64,000 nucleotides of DNA from the NCBI GenBank assembly GCA_019721075.1, contig JAHEAD010000012.1, positions 1-64,000 on the forward strand, written 5' to 3'. The position numbers and the translations under genes are program-made. The DNA comes from Candidatus Sysuiplasma jiujiangense (GTDB taxonomy: Archaea > Thermoplasmatota > Thermoplasmata > Sysuiplasmatales > Sysuiplasmataceae). Under the pieces are notes generated by a model. It made no database searches. It saw only the letters and a program-made list of their open reading frames with translations, and had not been told where the DNA came from. This document shows, in pieces, positions 1 to 8,516 of the stretch. The stretch's first letter is position 1. Every line of letters begins with the position of its first letter.

Positions 1-119
1 GTTGTTTGAAATGCGAAGCGGATGGCGTTTACTTCGTATCCTGCAAAAGTATCCAGTCAGACATGCCTATCGGCAACATAAAAAGGATCGGAGATACTGG
101 GCATCCAAATAACGTTTAA
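1..119 (+). CDS. 3' end of an upstream gene (partial, unidentified)
   Basis: A reading frame is open from base 3 to a TAA at 117-119, giving a 38-residue C-terminal fragment that starts CLKCEADGVYFVSC and ends in GHPNNV. It stops one base before the purH ATG, as expected for an upstream operon member. The CxxC followed by a third Cys could be part of a zinc-binding tail, but the fragment is too short to assign. The frame could also be open by chance; the tight junction with purH is the main argument for it. Confidence 0.4.
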   Translation, partial: CLKCEADGVYFVSCKSIQSDMPIGNIKRIGDTGHPNNV

Positions 120-1724
120 ATGCCAGTAATTAATGACGGACGGGAACTTTGTACGGAGTTGAGAGGTGATTTTTCGCTTAAGATTAAGAACGCGATAATC
201 AGCGTTCATGATAAACAAGGTTTAAAGGAGTTTTCAGCTCTATTGAATAAATTTGGCGCCCGGCTGTTTGCTACCGACGGGACTGCTGACTTCCTGGAAA
301 AAGCCGGCATAACTGTAAAGAGGGTTTCATCAATAACGGGGTTTACCTCTCTTCTTGAAGGACGGGTAAAGACACTTCATCCCGCCATATTTGCAGCCAT
401 ACTTTCCAGACCTGAAAGGAGGGAGGATGAAGAGCAGCTTGACAGTCTGGGTGTCCCTCATTTCGACATGGTGGTATCCAATCTCTATCCCTTTGAGGAT
501 CTTATAGCATCTGGAGAAAAAGGTCTGGATAAACTGCTGGAGAACATAGATATTGGCGGCATTTCTCTGACAAGGGCAGCAGCAAAGAATTATTCTCACG
601 TGGCAGTGGTTTCGGACATAAAACAGTATAAGGCAGTGGCGGAGGAAATGGAAAAATTCGGTGGTGCTGTTTCCGAAACAATGCTCGAAAAACTCTGCGT
701 GCAGGCGTTTCAGAGTGTTTCATTCTATGACGGTTTGATTTCCACCGTACTGGGGGATCGCTTTAAATCCAGTCCTTTTCCTGATCGCCTGATAATGATA
801 GGAAGGAAGAAATCAGACCTCAAATACGGCGAGAATCCGTACCAGAGGGCAGCGTCGTATTTTGTTCCGTTTATCGGGAGTTCCGTTCTCAACGCTGCTG
901 TAGACTCAGGCAAAAGTCTCTCTTACAACAACCTTCTGGACATCAGTAATGCCGTTGACTTGTTACGCGACTTCACCGAACCGAGCTGTGTAGTCGTAAA
1001 ACATGCAAATCCGTGCGGTGTTGCAACGGCCGGCAGTGCCGAGCATGCACTCAGGGCCGCGTATGACGCTGACTCCCTGTCTGCATATGGCTCTGTGATT
1101 GGTCTGAACAAACCGATCGGCAGAGAGTCCGCGGAATATCTGTCAAACAAATTTGTTGAAGTCATTCTGGCTCCTGACTATGATGAAGATGCACTGGCAG
1201 TGCTCCGCCGTAAGAAGAGACTCAGGATCCTTACATTTCCGGGTATAGGCGGATATACAGATAAACCAGAAAAGGATGTGCGAAGGATCTCCGGGGGCTT
1301 CCTCGTCCAGGAAGTCGCTGCTCCCGACATCAGGCTGGAAAATTTAAAAGTGGTTACGGAAACGAAACCAACTCCCCAAGACATAGATTCGATGATTTTC
1401 GCTAACAGGGTTGTAAGGCACCTCTGGTCAAATGCAATAGTCCTTGCGGACGGAACGGTAACCGTTGGAATGGGAACCGGCCAGAGCAGCAGGGTCGATG
1501 CCGTAAAACTTGCAATAATGAAGAGCAGGGGAAAGGCCAGAGGCAGTGTCCTCGCATCGGACGCATTTTTCCCGTTCAGGGACGGTATAGACGAAGCTGC
1601 AAACGGAGGAATACGGGCGATTATCCAGCCCGGTGGTTCCATACGTGATGATGAGGTCATTTCTGCCGCAGACGAACATCACATAGCCATGGTTTTTACC
1701 GGAATAAGGCTCTTCAGACATTGA
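120..1724 (+). CDS. purH: bifunctional AICAR formyltransferase / IMP cyclohydrolase
   Basis: Catalyses the last two steps of IMP synthesis: formylation of AICAR with 10-formyl-THF, then ring closure; cytosolic. The N-terminal cyclohydrolase domain (about residues 22-165) starts with AIISVHDKQGL and carries GRVKTLHPAIFAAIL. The formyltransferase domain follows, with KYGENPYQRAA, the catalytic Lys-His pair K294-H295 in VVKHANPCGVA, DAFFPFRDGIDEAA and QPGGSIRDDE near the C-terminus. Length (534 aa) is typical. About 20 residues precede the usual N-terminus; no downstream ATG fits, so ATG 120 is kept, although a non-ATG start near 165-180 after GAGAGGTGAT is possible. folD follows after 3 bases and makes the cofactor precursor. 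Many archaea use PurP/PurO instead of this bacterial-type enzyme. Confidence 0.95.
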   Translation: MPVINDGRELCTELRGDFSLKIKNAIISVHDKQGLKEFSALLNKFGARLFATDGTADFLEKAGITVKRVSSITGFTSLLEGRVKTLHPAIFAAILSRPERREDEEQLDSLGVPHFDMVVSNLYPFEDLIASGEKGLDKLLENIDIGGISLTRAAAKNYSHVAVVSDIKQYKAVAEEMEKFGGAVSETMLEKLCVQAFQSVSFYDGLISTVLGDRFKSSPFPDRLIMIGRKKSDLKYGENPYQRAASYFVPFIGSSVLNAAVDSGKSLSYNNLLDISNAVDLLRDFTEPSCVVVKHANPCGVATAGSAEHALRAAYDADSLSAYGSVIGLNKPIGRESAEYLSNKFVEVILAPDYDEDALAVLRRKKRLRILTFPGIGGYTDKPEKDVRRISGGFLVQEVAAPDIRLENLKVVTETKPTPQDIDSMIFANRVVRHLWSNAIVLADGTVTVGMGTGQSSRVDAVKLAIMKSRGKARGSVLASDAFFPFRDGIDEAANGGIRAIIQPGGSIRDDEVISAADEHHIAMVFTGIRLFRH

Positions 1725-1727
1725 GTT

Positions 1728-2636
1728 GTGAAAATGAGTCCACCCAGAATAATTGACGGAAGAAGAATTGCGGCATCAATCAATTCTGAAACGCGGGAAA
1801 AACTGAAAAACGCCAGGTCTGAAAGAAGACCTGCCATTCTTTCAATCACCATAGGTTCGGATCCGTCATCTGAAAGTTACCTGAGACAGAAGCAAAGGGC
1901 AGCAAACTCACTTGGCATAGAGCTGAAACTGAAACAGTTTTCCAGGAGTGCGTCCGAGGATGAAATTATTGAGTTCGCGGACATGGCATCAGAAGATGGC
2001 GCGATAGATGCCATAATGCTTCATTCACCGGTCCCCCCAGGGTTTGATGCCGACAGAATAGCAGCTCATATTTCACCGTCAAAAGATGTGGACTGCATGT
2101 CTATGCACAGCCGTGGCCTGCTGTATTCAGGAAAACCTCTATATTCGCCTGCCACGGCGGAGGCAGTGGTCGAGACACTGCGCAGAGAAAATGTGCAGAT
2201 TTCCGGCAAACATGTAGTCATCATAGGAAGGAGCCTGGTTGTGGGAAAACCACTTGCATCTCTCCTCCTCGTTAACGGGGAGAGGGGCGATGCAACAGTT
2301 ACCGTCTGTCATTCAAAGACAGCTGAATTGCCATCCATAACGGTAACTGCAGACATTCTGGTGGCGGCAATAGGAAAAGCCCATTTTGTAACAGGAGAAA
2401 TGGTAAGAAAAGGAACAGTGGTTATCGATGTCGGGATCAATGCTTCCAGAACAGTAAACGGACTGTTCTCCGGCGGAATCACAGGTGATGTTGATTTCGC
2501 CTCAGTCTCTCAAGTGGCGGCGGCACTGACGCCAGTACCTGGCGGAGTTGGCCCGGTTACAACAGCCATACTCATGAGAAACGTCGTAAAATCATGGACA
2601 AGACGCATAATTGCCGGAACGAACCATCCTGGTTAG
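1728..2636 (+). CDS. folD: methylene-THF dehydrogenase / methenyl-THF cyclohydrolase
   Basis: Interconverts 5,10-methylene-, 5,10-methenyl- and 10-formyl-tetrahydrofolate using NAD(P). The catalytic N-terminal domain has the SYLRQKQ motif with the usual Tyr-x3-Lys pair and a DVDCMS loop in place of DVDGFH. The NAD(P)-binding domain has GRSLVVGKPLASLL, and TPVPGGVGPVT is near the C-terminus. Length (302 aa) fits the family. The start is GTG 1728, or the in-frame ATG at 1734. Only 3 bases separate it from purH, so they are probably co-transcribed, which links 10-formyl-THF supply to purine synthesis. About 18 residues beyond the last core motif (VKSWTRRIIAG) are unremarkable. Confidence 0.94.
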   Translation: MKMSPPRIIDGRRIAASINSETREKLKNARSERRPAILSITIGSDPSSESYLRQKQRAANSLGIELKLKQFSRSASEDEIIEFADMASEDGAIDAIMLHSPVPPGFDADRIAAHISPSKDVDCMSMHSRGLLYSGKPLYSPATAEAVVETLRRENVQISGKHVVIIGRSLVVGKPLASLLLVNGERGDATVTVCHSKTAELPSITVTADILVAAIGKAHFVTGEMVRKGTVVIDVGINASRTVNGLFSGGITGDVDFASVSQVAAALTPVPGGVGPVTTAILMRNVVKSWTRRIIAGTNHPG

Positions 2637-2705
2637 TGGATACACACCGACGGAAAATCGCGTTCACTTGCGCAACAGGGAAGCATAATTCATTCAGACA
2701 AAACA

Positions 2706-2716
2706 GTATTAAATAG
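2706..2716 (+). promoter_or_regulatory. TATA box of kptA
   Basis: TATTAAATA at 2707-2715 lies about 30 bp before the ATG at 2742, the spacing expected for an archaeal promoter giving a leaderless or nearly leaderless mRNA. No ribosome-binding site is seen before the ATG, consistent with that reading. Confidence 0.5.
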
Positions 2717-2741
2717 CCACACTATAGCAACCCCGGATAAG

Positions 2742-3428
2742 ATGCTCAGAGAATGTCAGGAACACGGTTATTTCAGGGGCGAAGCGTGCCCTGTTTGCGA
2801 GGCGGAAGGCAAATTTCTTATGAGTGACAGAGAACTTGAACACATTGGCCGGAGCATGGCAGGTGTTCTGAGACACTTTCCCGAGCGCTTCAACCTCCAG
2901 ATGGACGAGCATGGCTGGGTTGATGTAAGATCATTCATTTCAGCAATGACTGAACGTCAGCCCAGGCTGCACTGGCTCCGAATGCACCATATCGTAGCAA
3001 TCATTGAGACTGACCCGAAAGGGAGATACCAGTTCAGCAACGGCAGAATGAGAGCCACATATGGCCATTCATTCGATATTGAGCTGGATCTGCCTACGGA
3101 TAACATACCGGACCGCCTCTATTACCCTGCTACGGAGGAGGAGGCGTCCATACTTGCTGAAAACGGGCTTAAGCCGGCGGACAGGCGCATGGTCCACCTT
3201 TCTAAGACATCTGCGGATGCGTTCACAGCAGGAAGAGTGAGGACGGAGAAGCCTGTAATAATCGAAATTGATGCGTCCGCGATGATAAAGGAAAACGGGG
3301 CCATTCAGAGGGCCGGCAAGACAGTCTACCTGACAAAGGAAGTGCCTCCGAAGTACCTCAGAATAATGAGCGAAGAGGAGATAATTGTGCCCGACGAAGA
3401 TACAGATAAAGAAGCGGAAACAGATTAA
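2742..3428 (+). CDS. kptA: RNA 2'-phosphotransferase (Tpt1/KptA family)
   Basis: Removes an internal 2'-phosphate from RNA using NAD+; in archaea the natural substrate is uncertain. The protein (228 aa) starts with a zinc-ribbon-like segment (CQEHGYFRGEACPVC, residues about 4-18), an N-terminal addition seen in archaeal members. The core follows: SMAGVLRHFPERFNL, a winged-helix part with GWVDVRSF, the NAD-binding RMRATYGHS and HLSKTSADA. These carry the Arg-His-Arg-Arg type catalytic set of the family. It is read in the same direction as the DUF2797 gene 59 bp downstream. The leaderless promoter context supports ATG 2742. Confidence 0.92.
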   Translation: MLRECQEHGYFRGEACPVCEAEGKFLMSDRELEHIGRSMAGVLRHFPERFNLQMDEHGWVDVRSFISAMTERQPRLHWLRMHHIVAIIETDPKGRYQFSNGRMRATYGHSFDIELDLPTDNIPDRLYYPATEEEASILAENGLKPADRRMVHLSKTSADAFTAGRVRTEKPVIIEIDASAMIKENGAIQRAGKTVYLTKEVPPKYLRIMSEEEIIVPDEDTDKEAETD

Positions 3429-3487
3429 CCACCGTTACTGTCAGCTTCAGGTTAAGGACAAATAAAGGATTGTGAATGGAGTAACCC

Positions 3488-4324
3488 ATGTTCATTACTG
3501 CTGACAGGCTCCTTGCAATCAACAAAGGCAGCAGAAGTCATGCGATCTCCTTTTACTGGGAAGGATTCGAGCCCCATTTTGAAGTATATTCCTGTGAAAC
3601 CGATGCACTGGGGGAGCTTGAAATGAACAGGTTTTCATTTACTGTCACTGAAGAGCAGAAATGCGTCGGAAGCTTCAGGAACGGCGCTTACAGACCGTGC
3701 CCGCTCAACAGGCATGTGGAAAACATGGATCAATGCGACTTCTGCAGCAGGACGCTCATACCCATACAGAAGTGCCTTTTCGATCCGATATGTGACGGCG
3801 AAATATGCAACTGGGATCTGTGCAAAAGAGAGCATTCCGTTTATCTGGCGTTTTACGGAGGAAAAATCAAGGTTGGAATGACAAGCACCACAAGGATCAG
3901 GGAGAGATTGATAGAGCAGGGGGCGGACGCGTACATGGTTGCCGGCAGATTCCGATCCAGGAAAGCCGCGAGAGAAATGGAAAAGAAGATAAGCCATGAC
4001 CTTGGAATTTCACAGACACACAGGTACGGCGACACACTGAATGAGCTCCAGGCTGCAATTGACTATAATGCCGTTGAGGCAGGCTACAGCAGAATAAGCG
4101 CTGAGCTCGAAGAAAGATTCAACCTGAGATGCTCCGGCCTTGAGGTACTCGACGGGTATCCTATGGCACAGCCGCTGGAGAGCGCCCCTCTTTACGTCAG
4201 CATCACAGGCTTCCATGAAGGGGAGGTAATTGGGGTGAAGGGCAGAATTGCCATTTACAGGAACGGGGGGCTGAAGGCGCTGAATCTTGCCGCGATTCCA
4301 TCGCGTTTCATAATAAGCGTGTAG
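3488..4324 (+). CDS. DUF2797 family protein (zinc-binding, GIY-YIG-like part)
   Basis: A 278-residue soluble protein resembling the archaeal/actinobacterial DUF2797 family; function unknown. Paired cysteines (QKCVGSF, PCPLN, CDFCSR, ICNWDLC) make a zinc-binding first half. HSVYLAFYGGKIKVGMTS followed by RIRERLIEQGA resembles a GIY-YIG nuclease strand-helix core (YLA...KVGxT...R). A start near GAATGGAG at 3475-3482 supports ATG 3488. It lies between kptA and an ornithine cyclodeaminase-family gene, and the context does not reveal a substrate. The family call rests on the Cys pattern and the KVGMT segment. Confidence 0.7.
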   Translation: MFITADRLLAINKGSRSHAISFYWEGFEPHFEVYSCETDALGELEMNRFSFTVTEEQKCVGSFRNGAYRPCPLNRHVENMDQCDFCSRTLIPIQKCLFDPICDGEICNWDLCKREHSVYLAFYGGKIKVGMTSTTRIRERLIEQGADAYMVAGRFRSRKAAREMEKKISHDLGISQTHRYGDTLNELQAAIDYNAVEAGYSRISAELEERFNLRCSGLEVLDGYPMAQPLESAPLYVSITGFHEGEVIGVKGRIAIYRNGGLKALNLAAIPSRFIISV

Positions 4325-4457
4325 AGAAGGCATAGAAAAGCAAACAGGGCATTAATTCTGATTAGAATAAAAACCACACAAGTAATGAAGATTATAATTG
4401 CCATTTGCATTGGTATTTATTTGTGTAAGGAGCTAGCGTAAAGAAGAGTGGAGATAA

Positions 4458-5438
4458 ATGAAAGGGGATTTTGTCATTTGCACAGACGACGATATCGAGG
4501 AACTTGTTTCAAGGGACGACATGATCGGAGATATCGTCGCCGAAGTGGAGGAGTTCTTCCGTGACAAGAAGAAGGGGCAGGTTGTTTCTCCTCCCCGTTT
4601 CACATGCGAGGCATCTGATGGAAAGCTTGTGGTTACTGCAGGTGCAAGCGAGCGAAAAAGACTGATTGGACTCCGCGTTTATTCGACGTTCGGCATCAAA
4701 GAAAAAGATCCGCAGGTTACTGCAGTCTACAGCATGGACGGTTCTCTAGCGGGCATCTTCATCGGTGAAACGATTGGAAGGGTAAGAACGGCAGCGATCA
4801 ACGCCGTGGCCGTAAAACACATGTCAAGGCATGATTCCAGGATCCTGGGGGTTATCGGCAGCGGGAAACAGGCGAGATCAGTTGTTCCCTATATTGCCAG
4901 GATGAGGCAGCTTGAAAAGATAATTGTGTTCAGCCTCCACCCGGAACATGCAAAAACATACATTCAGGGTATCAGGGATGAAATGAACGATCTGGGCATT
5001 GAGCTGAGCGTTGGGGAGACGGCGGAAGGGACCGTCTCACAGTCTGACATAGTGCTCACTGTGACCACATCTTCCACTCCCGTGATAAGGAACAGCTGGA
5101 TTAAACCGGGGCAGCACATTTCCTGCATGGGACGTAAATTCAGGGAATCGCATGAGATTGAGCCTGAAACTGTGCTTACGTCTGAAATAGTTGCTTCCGA
5201 TTCGGCGCAGCAGTTGAAAGACTACGGTTCACTTTTCTTCATAGATGAAAGGGGAAGGGAGAGCATTTACGACCTTTCGGATTTGGTTGACGGAGGCGGA
5301 AGGAAAGACGAGGATAGATCGCTTTTCCTTTCCGTCGGTCTCGCTGGAACAGAGGTTGCAGTTGCAGGCAGGATATTGTCGAAAATAGAGAAGGAGAAGG
5401 AAGCTGAAGGGACAAAAAATTTTTCGCATGCCAAATGA
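4458..5438 (+). CDS. ornithine cyclodeaminase / mu-crystallin family NAD(P)-dependent enzyme
   Basis: Members deaminate ornithine to proline, oxidise alanine, or reduce cyclic imines. The 326-residue protein has the family layout. A substrate half contains RVYSTFGIKEKDPQVTAVY and the GETIGRVRTAAINAVAVKHM segment. A Rossmann half has GVIGSGKQARSVVPYIA and SDIVLTVTTSSTPVI, followed by the KPGQHISCMG loop. GTGGAGAT before ATG 4458 is a plausible ribosome-binding site, and an AT-rich TATTTATTTG lies near 4411. Substrate (ornithine, alanine or an imine) cannot be decided. metF begins 15 bp after its stop, so they are probably co-transcribed. Confidence 0.85.
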   Translation: MKGDFVICTDDDIEELVSRDDMIGDIVAEVEEFFRDKKKGQVVSPPRFTCEASDGKLVVTAGASERKRLIGLRVYSTFGIKEKDPQVTAVYSMDGSLAGIFIGETIGRVRTAAINAVAVKHMSRHDSRILGVIGSGKQARSVVPYIARMRQLEKIIVFSLHPEHAKTYIQGIRDEMNDLGIELSVGETAEGTVSQSDIVLTVTTSSTPVIRNSWIKPGQHISCMGRKFRESHEIEPETVLTSEIVASDSAQQLKDYGSLFFIDERGRESIYDLSDLVDGGGRKDEDRSLFLSVGLAGTEVAVAGRILSKIEKEKEAEGTKNFSHAK

Positions 5439-5453
5439 CAAGGGAGAGATAAA

Positions 5454-6413
5454 TTGGAAGACGGCGGGATAACTGGACGAAGTAGCAGGGAAGGAAGACT
5501 GCAGTCTCTTCTGAAGAATGGAAAATTTGTCATAACATGCGAACTCGGACCTCCGCAGGGGGCGTCCCCCGAACCGCTGATCAGAAAGGCGGAGGCTGTG
5601 AGGGATTATGTGGATGCTGCCAATCTTACCGACTGCACAAGCGCCATGGTGAGAATGTCGAGTCTTGCATCCTCCCTGATAGTCATGAGAGCCGGGATTG
5701 AACCGATAATGCAAATAACACTGCGGGACAGGAACAGGATCGGACTGCAGAGCGACGTGCTTGGAGCGTCTGCACTTGGGATACGCAACGTTCTCTGCCT
5801 GTACGGCGATCCGCCTTCCGCCGGAAATGAAAAAGAGGCAAAGGCAGTTTATGACATACCGACGGAAGCACTGATAGGCACGTTGAGAAAAATGAGGGAT
5901 GAATCTCTTCTTCTGGGCGGTGGAAAGCTGAATGCCCCGCCTGAGCTGTTCATCGGCGCCGCCGCATCACCATCCAGAGAGGAGAGTCATGTCAGAATCG
6001 ACAGGATAAGGAAAAAGGTGGATGCAGGCGCGCAATTTATTCAGACCCAGCCTGTGTTTGATACGGCGCTCTTCGAGGATTTCATGAGGGACATGAATTC
6101 TTGCGGGATAGCTGACAGAGTCGGGATCATCGCCGGGCTGATGCCAATCAGGTCGGTAAAAATGGCAAAGCATCTCAGGGAGCAGGTTCATGGCATCAGT
6201 GTCACTGACGAAATCGTCGAAAGGATGGAGAAATCTTCCTCTCCGGAAGAGACGGGAATCGAAATTGCAGTCGAGACAATAGAAAAGCTCAGGAAAATGC
6301 ACGGTCTGAAGGGAGTGCACATAATGACCGTCTCATGGGAACATATCATACCGGAGCTGATCGAAAGAGCCGGCCTGCCCCTGAGGAAAGAGGCTACACA
6401 GCAGGCAGATTGA
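5454..6413 (+). CDS. metF: methylenetetrahydrofolate reductase family protein
   Basis: Reduces 5,10-methylene-THF to 5-methyl-THF on FAD in a TIM barrel. The 319-residue protein starts at TTG 5454 after AGGGAGAG. Barrel landmarks are FVITCELGPPQGASPE, DAANLTDCTSAMVRMSS, PIMQITLRDRNR, NVLCLYGDPP (the LRGDPP-like turn), QFIQTQPVFD and GIIAGLMPIRS. These match the family in order and spacing. With purH and folD nearby it completes a tetrahydrofolate-based one-carbon set. Archaeal members may use other pterins or pair with a second subunit, and no such partner is seen here. Confidence 0.85.
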   Translation: MEDGGITGRSSREGRLQSLLKNGKFVITCELGPPQGASPEPLIRKAEAVRDYVDAANLTDCTSAMVRMSSLASSLIVMRAGIEPIMQITLRDRNRIGLQSDVLGASALGIRNVLCLYGDPPSAGNEKEAKAVYDIPTEALIGTLRKMRDESLLLGGGKLNAPPELFIGAAASPSREESHVRIDRIRKKVDAGAQFIQTQPVFDTALFEDFMRDMNSCGIADRVGIIAGLMPIRSVKMAKHLREQVHGISVTDEIVERMEKSSSPEETGIEIAVETIEKLRKMHGLKGVHIMTVSWEHIIPELIERAGLPLRKEATQQAD

Positions 6414-6416
6414 CCT

Positions 6417-7007
6417 TCACCGGTGCCGGCCCGCCTGCCGGTCCTTCCTTCCTTTTCCTTTTGTGAGCATTTTTGAATTTGAAGGAACAAACCACACGTC
6501 CCTTACCAGGTATTCCGGTTTCTTTGCAAATTTCGCCTCGACCGGCATTCCGACGTATATTTCATCTCTCCTGCAATCCTTCAGTCTTGTCATGAAAAGG
6601 CTGTCTGCACCATCAAACTCAATCAGTGCGAGGTTGTAAGGTGTTTCCTTGAGAAATGCCTCGCTTCCGAATTCGCATGTTGTCCAGGAATGAACCCTCC
6701 CCTTTAACGGAAGGCGCTTCCAGGCAGTCGGCAAACCGCAGAACATGCAGTGGCTCCTCGGTGTTGCATATACATACTCGCACTTTGCGCATTCGGATCC
6801 GTAAAGTTTCCCCTGCGCGAGACCGAGGAAAAATTTGGAGTCGTTAGCATAGCTGTGTATATAGTTGACTGAATAAGGGAATCTGATGACCAGCTGCTCG
6901 CCGGACTTTCCCTGTCTGTAAATAGCTGCTCCATGCCTGAATACCTCTTTCATCACATCTCTGTATCTGCCGAACTTTTTCGGCTGTTTCCCGGAGCTTG
7001 CTGCCAT
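6417..7007 (-). CDS. DUF35 zinc-ribbon / OB-fold acyl-CoA-associated protein
   Basis: DUF35 proteins bind thiolase-type enzymes and channel CoA intermediates. This one (196 aa) has the standard order. An N-terminal helix region is followed by a rubredoxin-like zinc ribbon (CAKCEYVYATPRSHCMFC, two CxxC pairs). An OB-fold then starts near LKGRVHSWTTCEFG and runs through YNLALIEFDG and GMPVEAKF. The thiolase-like gene ends one base upstream of its start, so the two are co-transcribed and almost certainly form a complex. The partner lacks the thiolase nucleophile, which makes the chemistry of the pair uncertain. Confidence 0.9.
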   Translation of the reverse strand: MAASSGKQPKKFGRYRDVMKEVFRHGAAIYRQGKSGEQLVIRFPYSVNYIHSYANDSKFFLGLAQGKLYGSECAKCEYVYATPRSHCMFCGLPTAWKRLPLKGRVHSWTTCEFGSEAFLKETPYNLALIEFDGADSLFMTRLKDCRRDEIYVGMPVEAKFAKKPEYLVRDVWFVPSNSKMLTKGKGRKDRQAGRHR

Positions 7008-8408
7008 CTATTTCACCGCCTCAAGTATTGAAACAGTTACAGAACTGCCTGTTCCCGCATGGGAGTGTATTGCCCCCATCTTCGGATTCTTCAGTTGCAG
7101 TCTACTGTTGCCAAAATGTTTGCCGATTGTTCCCTGCAGCTGCCATAACGCAAAGACTGCCTGCATGAGTCCGGTGGCGCCGACAGGATGACCGCATGCT
7201 ATCAGTCCGCCCGAAGGGTTGACCGGTATTCTGCCGGCTTCCGGAACAGGGAAACCATAATCCATGTCAGAAAGGAAAGGCTTTCCGCTTTCAACAAAGT
7301 CATAACCTTCGCCGTATCGGCAGAGGCCCATGTCTTCATATGTCTGTATTTCGGACGATGCATATGCATCGTGCAGTTCTATGAAGTCCAGCTGGTCCAG
7401 GGGATTGTCGATGCCTGCTGAGTTGTATGCTTCAATGGATGCCGCCCTCCCGGCACGGAAAGAATGAACACCGGGATATTGGAGCGTTTCATAGGATGAT
7501 TCACTCTCATGCTTCATAACTGGAACTTTTCCGAACGGCCTGTCCGCAAGACGCATCGTGTCAGTTCCGCATCCCACACCCTTAACCAGCACGGGATGAT
7601 CCGAAAGTCTGAATGCTTCCTGCTCATTTGCGAGAATCGCGACCGCTGCGCCATCGCTCATTGTGCATATCATTTCCCTTGTGAGGGGATATGAGATCAT
7701 CTCTGAGTTGAGAACATCCTGAACGCTGAGTTTCTTGGGATACTGTGCATAGGGATTGTGCATGGCATTCAGGTGATTTTTCACCGAAACCATCGCAAGA
7801 ATTCTGGATGCTTCCCTTATTGCCAGCTTCTGGGCTTCTTTCTCATCCCTGACATTCGCAAACCTTCCCCTGCGCATAAATTCGTAAATATGCCTGGTTA
7901 CCATCAGCGCGTAATAGCCCGAATAGAAGCCGCCTATCGGGAAGTCATAGTTTACATCAGACGCAAGCGCAATGAATTCATTGCCCTTCCAAGTCTGGAC
8001 CCTTGACATTGTTTCGAAGCCTGCTACCATGCATACATCCATTCTGCCCGATGCGACAGCCTCAAAACCTGCCTGGAAAACCTCACCGCCGGTGGCGCCG
8101 CCCCATTCGATGCGCATGCTGCCTTTTGGGTTAAGACCAAGATAATCCTGGACCATGCTTGCTGCCTTGAGCTGTCTTGCGAAGTGATCCGAAAAATAGG
8201 AAATCCTTGATCCGTCGATATCTTTCTTCTCGAGCGAGGGAATGTCGTTCATGGCGTAATCGTAAGCCACTTTGACCATGTACCTGAAATCCATCTCGGG
8301 ATGTGCCTTTGCAAACTTGGTCACACCCCCGGAGACGAGATACACCTTTCTGCTGAATTTGTAATTGTCAACACCGTTCCTGTTTTCAGCCCCGATTATC
8401 TTAATCAC
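7008..8408 (-). CDS. thiolase-like protein (SCP2/Ltp2 type, no nucleophilic Cys)
   Basis: A thiolase-superfamily protein of 466 aa. Family landmarks are DVCMVAGFETMS, MSDGAAVAILANEQ, FIELHDAYASSEI and LIACGHPVGATGLMQAVF. The position of the acyl-accepting Cys, usually in an ENACSSG-like turn, reads IEWGGATGGE, with Gly at about residue 104. The C-terminal Cys loop reads HSHAGTGSSVTV, also without Cys. The HDCF motif of SCP2 thiolases is HDAY. A normal Claisen thiolase reaction is therefore unlikely. Cys-less SCP2-like proteins paired with DUF35 (Ltp2-ChsH2 type) act as retro-aldolases on CoA thioesters, and that is the best analogy. The start is GTG 8408, about 25 bp after a TTTAATAAC TATA box. 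Confidence 0.85.
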   Translation of the reverse strand: MIKIIGAENRNGVDNYKFSRKVYLVSGGVTKFAKAHPEMDFRYMVKVAYDYAMNDIPSLEKKDIDGSRISYFSDHFARQLKAASMVQDYLGLNPKGSMRIEWGGATGGEVFQAGFEAVASGRMDVCMVAGFETMSRVQTWKGNEFIALASDVNYDFPIGGFYSGYYALMVTRHIYEFMRRGRFANVRDEKEAQKLAIREASRILAMVSVKNHLNAMHNPYAQYPKKLSVQDVLNSEMISYPLTREMICTMSDGAAVAILANEQEAFRLSDHPVLVKGVGCGTDTMRLADRPFGKVPVMKHESESSYETLQYPGVHSFRAGRAASIEAYNSAGIDNPLDQLDFIELHDAYASSEIQTYEDMGLCRYGEGYDFVESGKPFLSDMDYGFPVPEAGRIPVNPSGGLIACGHPVGATGLMQAVFALWQLQGTIGKHFGNSRLQLKNPKMGAIHSHAGTGSSVTVSILEAVK

Positions 8409-8516
8409 CGTGGCGAAGATAACAATTTGGTTATTAAACGAATTGCATATTCTGTCCTGAACCTAGAGATTCAATGCCATGCTTCAATGAAACCGGTTTT
8501 CATTAACATGCTGCAG

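Noticed and set aside
1178-1660. 160-codon minus-strand frame inside purH
   Set aside because: It mirrors the well-conserved AICAR formyltransferase domain and has no family features.
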